Shown here piece after piece: positions 17,798 through 27,053 of a DNA stretch of 35,936 nt. Source of the stretch: CAYRYU01 sp964428355 (GTDB taxonomy: Bacteria > Muiribacteriota > Ozemobacteria > Ozemobacterales > Ozemobacteraceae). Location: contig CAYRYU010000074.1 in assembly GCA_964428355.1 (NCBI GenBank), positions 1 through 35,936 of the forward strand, written 5' to 3'. Position 1 is the first letter of the stretch. Every line of letters starts with the position of its first letter. The position numbers were made by a program, and so were the translations under genes. The notes beneath the pieces were generated by a model. It was given only the letters and a program-made list of their open reading frames with translations. It did no database searches and was not told the origin of the DNA.

Positions 17798-20065
17798 ATG
17801 GCCGAGAACCATCCACCCGACCTTTCCAAAGCCCAGCGATTTCCAGGCAGCATCGAGTTTTTCCTCGCTCTCGTTTTCGGAGTCGCGACGGCAACAGTCT
17901 TCTGGTTCGGTTATCTGGCGGATTTCGAGAATTATCTTCTCGACCTCAGGTTCGAGTCACGGGATCCCCTTCCGTTCTCGAAAAATGTCGTCCAGGTATT
18001 GACCAACGAGCAGACGAAGCAGCGATTCGGAACATGGCCTTTGAAAAGGGCCGTATTCTGCCCCGTCCTGAAGCAGTTGAAAGAGGCCGGCGCAAAGGTG
18101 ATCGCTTTTTCGGATCCGTTCCTCGATCCCTCCCCGTATGGTGAGGACGACGACCGCACGCTTGCGGAGGCGATCCGCGAGGTCGGCAATGTGTTCCTTC
18201 CCTGCTACTTCAAGAGGGAAACGGTTCTGGATGCTGAAACCATGGAGATGGTCGAGCGCACGATGCTTATGGGAAGCATTCCGGTTATTCGAAAAGCCGC
18301 TGCGGGAGAAGGGTTCACGAACATCGATGCAGTTGCATCCAACCGGAATGGGACGATCCGCACGCTGGAGCTGCTCCGCAACTTCGAAGGGGCTCAGATT
18401 CCGTCCTTCGATCTGCTCCTGGCTGCACGGATGAGGGACCTCCCGTTCTCAGGCGAGGGGGGCGAGGTGATGCTTTCCGCCCGGAAAATCCCCCAGTATT
18501 CCCGATGGGAAGGCGGGTTCGCGGGGGCGAGCTGTTCCTCGTATCTGATCAACTTCTTCCCCAAGGTCGAGACGGACGAGATCTACCTTCACCAGCTTTT
18601 CGACGGCCAGATAGACCCGACGACACTTTCCTCCCTGCGAGGGAAAATCGTGATACTGGGTACGATCTTCACCGAAAGGTTCACCCCCTTTGGAAACACG
18701 ACCGGTCCGGGGTTCCATGCCCAGGTTCTGCAGGGTTTCCTGAACGACCGCTTCCTCTGGAGGGCGCCCCCCCTCACGGTTACGGGATTCCTGATTCTTC
18801 TGGGCCTGGGGCTGGGATTCCTGCTCTGGACCCGGCGCGATCTCCTCGGGGAGCTGTTTCTGATCGCATTTTCGGGAGGGTGGTGCCTTCTCGCGGCCTG
18901 GGCATTCTCACGGGATGTGGTTCTGGAGGTCGCTCCGATACTGGTCCTCACCTTCGGGCAGTGGTCCGTGACCAGGGCGGTCCGCTGGAGCCTCGACCTG
19001 AAGCGCTGGAACCTCGATCTGAGGGAACGGAACGACCTGCTCGAGGCGGCGAACAAGAAGCTGGAAAAGCTGAACCTGATCAGCGAGTCGGTCAAGAACA
19101 TGGAGAACGTGATGAAGACCCTTCTGACCGTGCTCCAGGTCTCCGTCGAATCCCTCGAGGCACACAAGGCGGCGGTGATCTTCATCGACCATCGTTTCCA
19201 GAATCTGATAGAAAACGCCTATGTCTGCTCGGACGGCTCGTCGGGCCAGTTCCCTGAGGGGGCGGAAGACGACCCGGGCGCGAAGGGCGGCCTGATTCAC
19301 AGGGTTTCCTCCTCCTCCGGTGTCGAGCTCGCCGAGTCCTGGGCGGAAGATCCCAGGCTCCGGGAGTTGTTTCCCGCGGGAGAGGTATCCCGTCTTCTGT
19401 GCCTCTGCCTCTCCTTGAAGGAACTCCCGGTCGGGATCATGGCGATCGGGTTCAAGGCGGGAGCCGAGGTAGGGGAAAAGAAGATCGAACTTGCCCGGAC
19501 ACTGGGGAACCAGGCCGCGATCGTCATCGAGATGGCCCGCCTGTTCGGCCTCGCCACCGTCGACAAGTTGACGGGATTGTACAACAGCAAGCATTTCCTG
19601 GCGAAACTCCTCGACGAAATGAAACGCTCGACCCGTTACGGCCGTGAATTCTGCCTTCTCCTGGCCGACATCGACAGGTTGCGGGAGGTCAACGACACCC
19701 ATGGCTTCGCGGCCGGAGACCTCGCGATCCAGGAGGTCGGGAAACTGCTGAGAGGCCTGACCCGCGACGTAGATGTTCCGGCCAGATTCGGAGGGGAGGA
19801 GTTCGCGATCATCCTTCCCGAGACGCGGATAGTAGGCGCGAGCGTTCTCGCGGAACGCGTGCGATCCCAGGTGGAGAAGATGACTTTTCCCGGCGCATCC
19901 AGATCCCCCTTCAACATCACGATCACCATCGGCGTAGTGGAGTTCCCCTTCCCATTCGTGACCGAGCCCAAGGACCTCGTCCGGAAAGGGGAACAGGTTC
20001 TGGGCGACGCCAAGAATGGCGGAGGAAACCGGGTCAACCTGCTTGGAGGGAGGGTCAGGGCATGA
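17798..20065 (+). CDS. CHASE2-GAF-GGDEF diguanylate cyclase
   Basis: A 755-residue membrane signalling protein. An N-terminal transmembrane helix (about 20-40) is followed by an extracytoplasmic CHASE2 sensor domain (about 45-320; LLDLRFESRDPLPFSKNVV, VIAFSDPFLD). Three transmembrane helices follow (about 325-400), a short coiled linker, a GAF domain (about 415-580) and a GGDEF domain (about 585-750). The active loop is G665-G-E-E-F669, and the product-inhibition I-site R656-x-x-D659 sits exactly five residues upstream. It should therefore make c-di-GMP from two GTP and be feedback-inhibited. The ATG has only a weak GAGG upstream. The stop overlaps a 24-codon ORF (ATGA) that leads into the first HEPN-NTPase gene, so this is the first gene of a long operon. 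Confidence 0.9.
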   Translation: MAENHPPDLSKAQRFPGSIEFFLALVFGVATATVFWFGYLADFENYLLDLRFESRDPLPFSKNVVQVLTNEQTKQRFGTWPLKRAVFCPVLKQLKEAGAKVIAFSDPFLDPSPYGEDDDRTLAEAIREVGNVFLPCYFKRETVLDAETMEMVERTMLMGSIPVIRKAAAGEGFTNIDAVASNRNGTIRTLELLRNFEGAQIPSFDLLLAARMRDLPFSGEGGEVMLSARKIPQYSRWEGGFAGASCSSYLINFFPKVETDEIYLHQLFDGQIDPTTLSSLRGKIVILGTIFTERFTPFGNTTGPGFHAQVLQGFLNDRFLWRAPPLTVTGFLILLGLGLGFLLWTRRDLLGELFLIAFSGGWCLLAAWAFSRDVVLEVAPILVLTFGQWSVTRAVRWSLDLKRWNLDLRERNDLLEAANKKLEKLNLISESVKNMENVMKTLLTVLQVSVESLEAHKAAVIFIDHRFQNLIENAYVCSDGSSGQFPEGAEDDPGAKGGLIHRVSSSSGVELAESWAEDPRLRELFPAGEVSRLLCLCLSLKELPVGIMAIGFKAGAEVGEKKIELARTLGNQAAIVIEMARLFGLATVDKLTGLYNSKHFLAKLLDEMKRSTRYGREFCLLLADIDRLREVNDTHGFAAGDLAIQEVGKLLRGLTRDVDVPARFGGEEFAIILPETRIVGASVLAERVRSQVEKMTFPGASRSPFNITITIGVVEFPFPFVTEPKDLVRKGEQVLGDAKNGGGNRVNLLGGRVRA

Positions 20066-20136
20066 TCTGGCCGACACATCGAAAGGAAATCCCCCGCGGA
20101 GAGGTTTTCGGAATCCACGCGAGTCGTCGAAGCTGA
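20062..20136 (+). CDS. 24-codon bridging ORF (possible coupling leader)
   Basis: An ATG with GGAGGGAGGG upstream overlaps the stop of the cyclase gene (ATGA). The frame runs MIWPTHRKEIPRGEVFGIHA plus four codons and ends in a TGA overlapping the ATG of the next gene (TGATG). It may only pass ribosomes to the large gene, whose own ribosome site is poor. Whether the peptide has a function cannot be told. Confidence 0.4.
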   Translation: MIWPTHRKEIPRGEVFGIHASRRS

Positions 20137-23100
20137 TGGGCACGAACTCCTTCGGCAAGGAATGCTCAACTCTGGTTCCGCATATCGCGGATCTGTTGAG
20201 GGATTTCCCCGATGTAGAGCATCCGCTCGGGGCCATTGCCCTCTGCCTCGACGCCTTCGAGGAGATCCTCCAGTACCGGTCGGCGATCCTCCTGTCTTTC
20301 TGCCTCGGGAAGCGGGAAATCGGGCAGGAAAGGATCGCGGAATTCATCAGGGGGTCCCTTTTCAACCCATCCCACCCCCCATGCCTGGGCGATTGGAACA
20401 CCCTTGGAAGCGAGCTGATTTCCCTCATCACCTCCAGAGCGAAGAAGGGCCTGACGATCCCTGGAAGCATCCGGGAAATGGTGGAACCCCGATCGGTGCC
20501 GAGCGAATGCAGCGGGTTCTGCGTTCGGTTCAAGGAGCAGGAGAAGTGCGAGGAGGACGGATTTTCCGACGTCGGGAATCTCCTGGTGACAAAGGTCCGG
20601 AATTCCATCCGGGAGGAAATGGGACCCGAGATCGAGGAGGGCTTGGCAGAGCATCAGTTCAAGCGAGATATGAAGCCGGATTCCGGCAGGGAAATCCCGA
20701 TCGCGGTGTTCCTGAAGACCGGCAAGGAGTTCCGGAACGAATGGGCTCACATGCCCGGCAAGGTCGCGAAGGATTCCCAGCTCGTCGTTTCATTCTTCCA
20801 GGCTATCCGGGCATACGCAACGATGTTTTCCTGGCCTCGGATACCGCTCCTTTTCCGCAGAGGATCGGGCTCAAAAAAGAAGAGCCTGATTTTCCGCGAC
20901 GGAATCAGCGAACCCTGGGATGGGCCAACACCCGAGACCCAGATCGGAGAGGACGTCCTCATCTTCGATCCGGAGGGTGCCGCGATAGTGCTCTCCCCGT
21001 TCTTTCACGTTTTCGATTGTGCCAGGTGCTCAGGGTCGGCTGCGAAGCCGCACGTCTTTTCCCTGAACAAGTTCGACCCCCTGGGAAGACCCCTCTTCTA
21101 CCACCGGCATTGCGGCAACCTGTCCCCCCAGCAGACGGTTTCCGGTCTCATCGAAATGGTCAATGGAACACTCGAGAAAAGCCTCAAGGATTCGAAGGGG
21201 AAAACGGAAAGAGCCGAAACAGTCCTGGTCCCCAATTCCCGAAGGGAGTTCTTCCGCCACGAGGAGTTCTGCATCCGCCTGAGAATCAACCTGGATCCTT
21301 CCTGGAGGAATCCCCAGGTTTCCATCCGCCAGATCAGGGAAATCGAAAACTGCATCATCTCCCGGTGCGAGAGGCGGAAACCCGCGGTGGCGAATCCCCT
21401 GTCAGTGGAGTTCGAGGTTGGGCTACGGTTCATGAAGGAGGGGACAGTCCTTCTCGACCGCGTCTGGGAAGCCTTGGTGGAGATCCCGAAGGGGGGAAAG
21501 GCCGAAAGCGAGCAGAAAACCCTTCCAGCGATCCCGTTTCCAAAGATAGGGTTCGATATCTGTGAAAGAAGCCGACCAAGGATTTTCGGCCGAAAGGACG
21601 AGTTGGAATTCCTTGAGAGGAAGTTCTCCAAGACGTTCCGGGATTCATTCGCCCAGTTCATCTTCCTTCACTCCCCCGACCGTGGGTCGGGAAAGACCGC
21701 AATCGTCCAGGCTTTCTTGAAGAACCTTCAAGCGGAGGAAACGGACAGGAACCCGGTCGTGATTGAAGTCGATGTCCAATCCTCCGAGATCCCCGAACAA
21801 CAACACGGAGCGATCACCGAACTGTGGCGAAAGATGGGAAAATACTACAAGGAAGAGAAGGCTGAAATGCTGCGGGAAAGGGCGAAGGACGACCCCCACT
21901 CCGACGCAATGAAGGGGATCTCAGACCTCGAGAAGATACTGCAGGATTCCTCGCACATGAAATCCGGCATCGGGCCGGAATTGGCTGACGATGGGATAGA
22001 GACCCTCGAGGGAGGTCGTCCAGATGTTTCCGCCCGATCTGCCTCTTTCAGGAGGCTCGTCACTTTTTTCCCCGATGCAGTTTCACTCTTCGGAGGAGAC
22101 CGCCCAAAGGTCCTCTTCTTCAAGAATCTCCAGTTCCTGACCGACGAGTCGTGGGCGGTCCTCCAGGCCACGATCCTGAAATGCAAGAACAGGTCCGTCT
22201 TCTTTGTCGCGACGATGTCCGTTTCACAGGAATCCCCGGCCACCCGAAAATTCCTGCCTTCGGTACGGAAAGCGCTTTCGGAGAACTTCAGCGAGCGGGA
22301 GATACCTCCCCTCGCAGATGACATTCCTGGAGAGCTTCTCGTCCACCTCCTCGAAGACAGATTGGAAGGTGGAGCAATGGAGTTCTGTCGCCAGGCACTC
22401 TGGCCAAAGGGAATCCTTCCGGGGCTCATCCTCGCATTCTCGGACCAGCTGCGGAAATTCCCGGGGAAGATCACCCACCAGATTGTCATGGAACAGTACA
22501 ACAAGCTGAACATTGGAAACCTCAAGCTCGCATCCGCGCCTTCGGCCAGCTTTAGCGGGAGGGCAAGGGATATCCTGGAGATTGCACTGGTCCTCGGAGA
22601 ATCGTTCCCCATCCGCGACCTGGAGCTGGCGACAAGGCAGCTGATCTCCGACGCCTCCGGTGAGGAGTTCGCAGGTGCGATCAACGAGTTGATCAAGGTC
22701 GCGGGAATCCTCCAGGAAAGGGGTTCCCTCCTCGTCTTTCCCGATAAACCTGGACGGGAGAGACTTCTGGAGGGAATCGGCAACCGCCTCGAAGCCTTGA
22801 ACCTGGGAATTGGGCTGGCTTTCTGGGGAAAGATCCAGGAGACCAGGGACAGGCTCGCCCGCAAGGAGATCCCGGACGACGATTTCCGGAGGCTCTTTCC
22901 CATCGCGGGAAACCATTTCGCCGCTGCGGGCCGGAAAAAGGAGTTCCTGGACTGTTACGCCGCGGCCGAGTCCGACCCCGCCTTTCGCGATGATTCCAGG
23001 GGTCCGAACCTGCTCGATGACCTGCCGAACGCCCGGGATGCCATCCGCTTCTTCCAGAACGCACTCGAGATCGCGAGGAGACTCCAGCCGGGTTCTTCCC

Positions 23101-24767
23101 AGTTCGACGAGGCATGCCGCTTCCGGGCCACCCGACGCCTCGCCAAGTATTACCTCCAGGTCGGGGAAATCAAGCGCGCCAAGGACCTGGACGATCAGTA
23201 TATCGAACCGGGACTCGAAGTCGGGGAAAGATTCTTCGACTCGATCAACCTCTTGAGGACGCTTTCCGTGAACTATTACTGGCACGGGGAGATCGGAAGT
23301 GCGATCGAGCAGGTTCACAGGGCGCTGCGGGTTCTGGAGGGGAAATTCGGAAGCACCCCAGCCGATACCGCGCGGTTGGAGGAGACCTTCCTCAAACTCG
23401 CGATGCAATGGGGGATCTGGGAACGGGAACTCGGCAATTTCCCCCTCGCGGACCGATTGCTGGAGGCGAGCCACGACATTGCCCTGAAGAGGGACTGGAA
23501 GTTCTTATCCGCTGAAGCTTTCAGAAGCCGCGGAATCCTGCTCCGCAAGATCGGCAGGCTCGATCTCGCGAAAAAGTGCCTCGAGAACGCGGTTCGACAG
23601 TTCGGAAGGCTGGGCCGGAGAAGCCAGGCCTACGGCATCTTCAAGACGAAAATCGATCAGGCATTCCTGGCAATCCAGAGGGGGGATCTTCCCGAAGCCA
23701 GGCACATGTTAAAGGGGGCAAAATCGGAACTGGAAAATGGGAATGATGCGATAGGGGAAAGCCGGCTCAACCAGCTCGAGGCTGAGATCGCCTTCCAGGA
23801 AGGCGATCTGAACCGTTCGGAAACCATCGCGAAGAACTCGTTCTCCGAAAAGGAGATAATCGGGGATCGGATGGGAATGGGAACCGCGAAGTTCCTTGCG
23901 GGGCTGATCAGCCTGGAGGAAGGCCGGATCGAGGACGCTGGAATAGCCATGAAAGAGGCGGAGAAACTCCTCGCCCTCTCGGATCAAACCAGGGGACCAT
24001 CTCGGTCCGAGATCCTGACATCGGTTCTCGAGATTCGGTCAGGGAATCTGGCCGATGCCCGAGCGCACCTCGAGGAGCTCGATTCCAGGCTCGAAGGGCG
24101 CTCCTTCCGGTCCCTTTCCGAGGAGGAGGACACATGGTTGAAACGGGTGCAGAAACTCAGGGATTCGGCCCCGGATCAACAGACAACCCGCGGGGAAAGT
24201 GTTGCACCGGGGCTCCCCAACCACTCCCCACCCGCCTTCCCGGATTCGGAAGAATGGGTGGACCTTCAACTGGCATGGATCGAACTTCTCCTGAAGGAGA
24301 GGAACGTCGAGGAGGTTTCGAAGCGGCTGGCCACCCTGGAGATAAGTGTCTCCCGGGGGCGGAAACCCCACCAGGCTCGAAGACTGGAGTTCTTCAGGAT
24401 CGAACTGATGAAAATCCGGGAAGAGCTGCCGAAAGCCTTGCGTCAGCTGAAACGGACCCTCGAGGGCATCAAGCTGGAACGCCATTTCGAGGTGGAGTGC
24501 CTCAACCTCCAGTCATGCCTTTTTTGTCTCTCCGGCGACCCCGGGGAGGCGTTGAAATGCGCCGAGGCGGCGGCCCGGAAAGCATCGGAAATCGGCTTCC
24601 AGGCTGGTGAGGCGGATGCCCTCGAAAAGAAGGGCGAGATCCTCCTCGGAATGGACAGGCAAGCGGGGGTTCGGGAAATCTGGGGCCGCGCCATGGGCCT
24701 CCTTCGGGAGATCGGAAACGACCATGGGGCGGAGGCTCTGCAAAGGAAACTCGTGTCCCTGAAGTAG
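20136..24767 (+). CDS. HEPN-like / AAA_16 ATPase / TPR protein (large NTPase 1)
   Basis: A 1543-residue protein from ATG 20136, which overlaps the stop of a short ORF (TGATG). The frame is open further upstream, but that part overlaps the cyclase gene. The N-terminal helical domain (about 1-230) contains R200-N-E-W-A-H205, the HEPN ribonuclease signature R-N-x3-H. A middle region has C295-A-R-C298 and later HRHC, possibly metal-binding. An AAA_16-type ATPase begins near residue 480 (RIFGRKDELEFLERKF), with Walker A G517-S-G-K-T521. The Walker B region (KVLFFKNLQFL) lacks the acidic pair and is degenerate. Residues about 930-1530 are TPR helices (ATRRLAKYYLQVGEIKRAKDL). The layout (nuclease-like effector, nucleotide switch, repeat sensor) is that of STAND/NLR-like proteins. 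First of three such genes. Confidence 0.78.
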   Translation: MGTNSFGKECSTLVPHIADLLRDFPDVEHPLGAIALCLDAFEEILQYRSAILLSFCLGKREIGQERIAEFIRGSLFNPSHPPCLGDWNTLGSELISLITSRAKKGLTIPGSIREMVEPRSVPSECSGFCVRFKEQEKCEEDGFSDVGNLLVTKVRNSIREEMGPEIEEGLAEHQFKRDMKPDSGREIPIAVFLKTGKEFRNEWAHMPGKVAKDSQLVVSFFQAIRAYATMFSWPRIPLLFRRGSGSKKKSLIFRDGISEPWDGPTPETQIGEDVLIFDPEGAAIVLSPFFHVFDCARCSGSAAKPHVFSLNKFDPLGRPLFYHRHCGNLSPQQTVSGLIEMVNGTLEKSLKDSKGKTERAETVLVPNSRREFFRHEEFCIRLRINLDPSWRNPQVSIRQIREIENCIISRCERRKPAVANPLSVEFEVGLRFMKEGTVLLDRVWEALVEIPKGGKAESEQKTLPAIPFPKIGFDICERSRPRIFGRKDELEFLERKFSKTFRDSFAQFIFLHSPDRGSGKTAIVQAFLKNLQAEETDRNPVVIEVDVQSSEIPEQQHGAITELWRKMGKYYKEEKAEMLRERAKDDPHSDAMKGISDLEKILQDSSHMKSGIGPELADDGIETLEGGRPDVSARSASFRRLVTFFPDAVSLFGGDRPKVLFFKNLQFLTDESWAVLQATILKCKNRSVFFVATMSVSQESPATRKFLPSVRKALSENFSEREIPPLADDIPGELLVHLLEDRLEGGAMEFCRQALWPKGILPGLILAFSDQLRKFPGKITHQIVMEQYNKLNIGNLKLASAPSASFSGRARDILEIALVLGESFPIRDLELATRQLISDASGEEFAGAINELIKVAGILQERGSLLVFPDKPGRERLLEGIGNRLEALNLGIGLAFWGKIQETRDRLARKEIPDDDFRRLFPIAGNHFAAAGRKKEFLDCYAAAESDPAFRDDSRGPNLLDDLPNARDAIRFFQNALEIARRLQPGSSQFDEACRFRATRRLAKYYLQVGEIKRAKDLDDQYIEPGLEVGERFFDSINLLRTLSVNYYWHGEIGSAIEQVHRALRVLEGKFGSTPADTARLEETFLKLAMQWGIWERELGNFPLADRLLEASHDIALKRDWKFLSAEAFRSRGILLRKIGRLDLAKKCLENAVRQFGRLGRRSQAYGIFKTKIDQAFLAIQRGDLPEARHMLKGAKSELENGNDAIGESRLNQLEAEIAFQEGDLNRSETIAKNSFSEKEIIGDRMGMGTAKFLAGLISLEEGRIEDAGIAMKEAEKLLALSDQTRGPSRSEILTSVLEIRSGNLADARAHLEELDSRLEGRSFRSLSEEEDTWLKRVQKLRDSAPDQQTTRGESVAPGLPNHSPPAFPDSEEWVDLQLAWIELLLKERNVEEVSKRLATLEISVSRGRKPHQARRLEFFRIELMKIREELPKALRQLKRTLEGIKLERHFEVECLNLQSCLFCLSGDPGEALKCAEAAARKASEIGFQAGEADALEKKGEILLGMDRQAGVREIWGRAMGLLREIGNDHGAEALQRKLVSLK

Positions 24768-24884
24768 GCTTCACAGCTTCCAGAAGGAAGACCCAAAGGG
24801 CATTCGGGAGGGCCTTGTCATTCCGATTCAGGACACAGCTGAAGAAAGAGCCAGTGAGTTTTCTTGGAAGGAGGAACCGGCGGT

Positions 24885-27053
24885 TTGGTTGCAAAATGTG
24901 CGTGCGGAAAAGAATTCAAGAAGGGAAACCCCGACGGCTGGGTTTGCGTCGATTGCCTTCTCGCTTTTTCTTCATGGGCTTTTCCGGTGGTTGATCTCCC
25001 CGAACCGGAAAAACTGCCGGCGGTCCTGGCCATTCCATTGAGAGAATACCTGGATGAGCACCGAAGCCCGGTTCTCAAACTCTGGGGAATTTGCGATTTC
25101 ACCGAAATCCTGCTCAAGTTCTTTTCCATGATAGGGGTTGCGGAACAGAAAGAAGTCGGGCAGGGCATCAGGAATGCCATTCACGCTCCCATGCTTGGGC
25201 AATGGATCGAGTTCCTCAAAGGAATCCTGGGAAACCAGAAGATTAAAAGACCGCGGGACTCTTTTCTTCCGGACGTCGAAGCCTGTTTCCGGGACCATCT
25301 GGATGCTCTCCTCAGCAGGAAGAGCAGTTCCTCGTTGGTGAACATAAGAAATCGTCTCGCACACAATGAGATAAAGGGCGAAGAGGCCGAACAAATTTTG
25401 GAGGAAATGAAACTCCAGGAACGGTTCGAGAATCTGGTGAAATCACTTTCCTGGTTGGCGAACTGCCGCCTTCTTGCTTCTGCCCCTGGGAACCAGGTCG
25501 TCACTCTCATCGGAACCAACCCTGGAACCTTCCCCCGTGGAGATCCCGACGGGAAGATCCCGGATTCCTTTTTCCAACCGGCGGGGCAGGTGGCACTGCA
25601 AAGAGAGACCAACCTTCTCACCCTCTGGCCTTTGTTTATTTTTGGGAGCCCAAGGCCGGAAGGAAAGGTCCCCCCACCTGAAGTATCACTGGTCCAGGTT
25701 TTCAATCGGGTCGGGCAGGGGAGGCTGGAATTGACACCCCTCGGGTCCGACACGGTTCCTCTATCGGTTTCCGGGAGCGATTCCTATCGAAGGTTCGTGG
25801 AACTTTTCGGCCTTCCATCACAAGGGGAGAAGGGTTCGGTCAACGACCTCCTCCAGAGCAGGATTTTCCTCGCCTCGGGAAAACTCGCCGGACGTGAGAA
25901 AGAGCTCCAGCAAGCCCGGCAGGGCATCCTGAACGCCCTCGAAAGCCCTCCGACTGGCGCTGGAAGCCCGCTCCTGTGGATTCCGGGACCGGCAGGAATC
26001 GGGAAGACCGTTTTCATGGCTCGCCTGATTGTCGGACTCCTCCTGGAACCTCCGGAAGACACGTTTGTTGTTCCGTTCACGTTCGAACTGGCTTCCCCCC
26101 CTTTCAACTCGATCAGGAGCTTTCTGGAATCGTGTTATGCCCGGATGAAAATCCAGGCCCGAAAGAACCCGGATGCAAATCATGATGATCTGACCCGGGT
26201 CTTCCGGGATTTCCTGCTTGGGACTGCCCGAGGTCGGAAAGTGCTGTTCCTGATCGATGGTCTGGATGAGATCGTTTCGGTCGCCCCCGATTTTCTCCGG
26301 GATTTCCCCTTGTGGCCGCATCTTCCCGATAACGTTGTCTGGGTCTGCTCAGGACGGGAAACACCGGCTCTTTCGGAGCTGGAGGAATCTCCACGATGTC
26401 ATCAACCCTTCGGGGAGGGCGGTTTTCCGCCGCTCGACTCAGGGTCTATGTTTGCAATGGTTTCCGAGAACATCGGGAGACTCCGGAAGGGGTGGGTGAA
26501 AAGCCGGGAAGCCTGGCATCACGAGGAAGCCGGCCGCATGGACGAAACGTTTTTCGATCGGGTCGTGCATTTTTCCCAGGGGATTCCCCTGTATGTCGAT
26601 TACCTGATCCGGGACATACGGGAGGGAGTGATCAGGACCTTCGATCTGGGAACCCGCATTCCGCCCTCCCTCGAAGCCTACCATGAAGAGCTCCTCCGGA
26701 GGTTGAAAATCGGAACGATTCCCCAGATCATGACCCCTATTGCCTGCCACCTCGCTTTGGCCGAGACTCCGTTGAGTCCTGAAGAACTCGCCCGAATTCT
26801 GGTTCTCCGGAATCTGTTGGATACAGATGACGCTCCCGTCGAAAAGACCGAGAGGGCCATCCAGGAACTCACCGTTTTTTTCGGAACGAAAACCACGGAT
26901 AGCCGGACGATTTCCCCCGAACTCCCCTTGTTCTGGAAGAAGTTCGTTCTTGGAAACCCCTCCTTCCGGGAAGCCCTTGAAACCGCCCGAAAAGCCGTTT
27001 CGGAGATTCCGTGCAAACCCCTCGAAAGACCCTCCGGGGAAAGCGAAGCATGA
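24885..27053 (+). CDS. Zinc-ribbon / HEPN / STAND NTPase without sensor domain (large NTPase 2)
   Basis: A 722-residue protein. TTG 24885 is chosen because AAGGAGG lies 10 nt upstream and the N-terminus then aligns with the next paralog. Order: a zinc ribbon (C5-A-C7, C21-V-D-C24); a helical HEPN-like domain with R155-N-R-L-A-H160 (R-N-x3-H); a linker domain; and a STAND/NACHT-type NTPase. The NTPase has Walker A G368-P-A-G-I-G-K-T375, Walker B LFLIDGLDE (D458-E462) and a C-terminal helical/winged-helix part. It then stops, while the paralog downstream continues into WD40 and TPR repeats. Known: HEPN domains are often metal-independent RNases in defence and stress systems. Inference: it partners with the sensor-bearing paralog. 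Its TGA overlaps the next ATG. Confidence 0.8.
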   Translation: MVAKCACGKEFKKGNPDGWVCVDCLLAFSSWAFPVVDLPEPEKLPAVLAIPLREYLDEHRSPVLKLWGICDFTEILLKFFSMIGVAEQKEVGQGIRNAIHAPMLGQWIEFLKGILGNQKIKRPRDSFLPDVEACFRDHLDALLSRKSSSSLVNIRNRLAHNEIKGEEAEQILEEMKLQERFENLVKSLSWLANCRLLASAPGNQVVTLIGTNPGTFPRGDPDGKIPDSFFQPAGQVALQRETNLLTLWPLFIFGSPRPEGKVPPPEVSLVQVFNRVGQGRLELTPLGSDTVPLSVSGSDSYRRFVELFGLPSQGEKGSVNDLLQSRIFLASGKLAGREKELQQARQGILNALESPPTGAGSPLLWIPGPAGIGKTVFMARLIVGLLLEPPEDTFVVPFTFELASPPFNSIRSFLESCYARMKIQARKNPDANHDDLTRVFRDFLLGTARGRKVLFLIDGLDEIVSVAPDFLRDFPLWPHLPDNVVWVCSGRETPALSELEESPRCHQPFGEGGFPPLDSGSMFAMVSENIGRLRKGWVKSREAWHHEEAGRMDETFFDRVVHFSQGIPLYVDYLIRDIREGVIRTFDLGTRIPPSLEAYHEELLRRLKIGTIPQIMTPIACHLALAETPLSPEELARILVLRNLLDTDDAPVEKTERAIQELTVFFGTKTTDSRTISPELPLFWKKFVLGNPSFREALETARKAVSEIPCKPLERPSGESEA

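Noticed and set aside
18908..20608. A 566-codon open frame on the minus strand
   Set aside because: It is antisense to the GGDEF and NTPase 1 genes, has no ribosome site and its content mirrors the high-GC coding strand.
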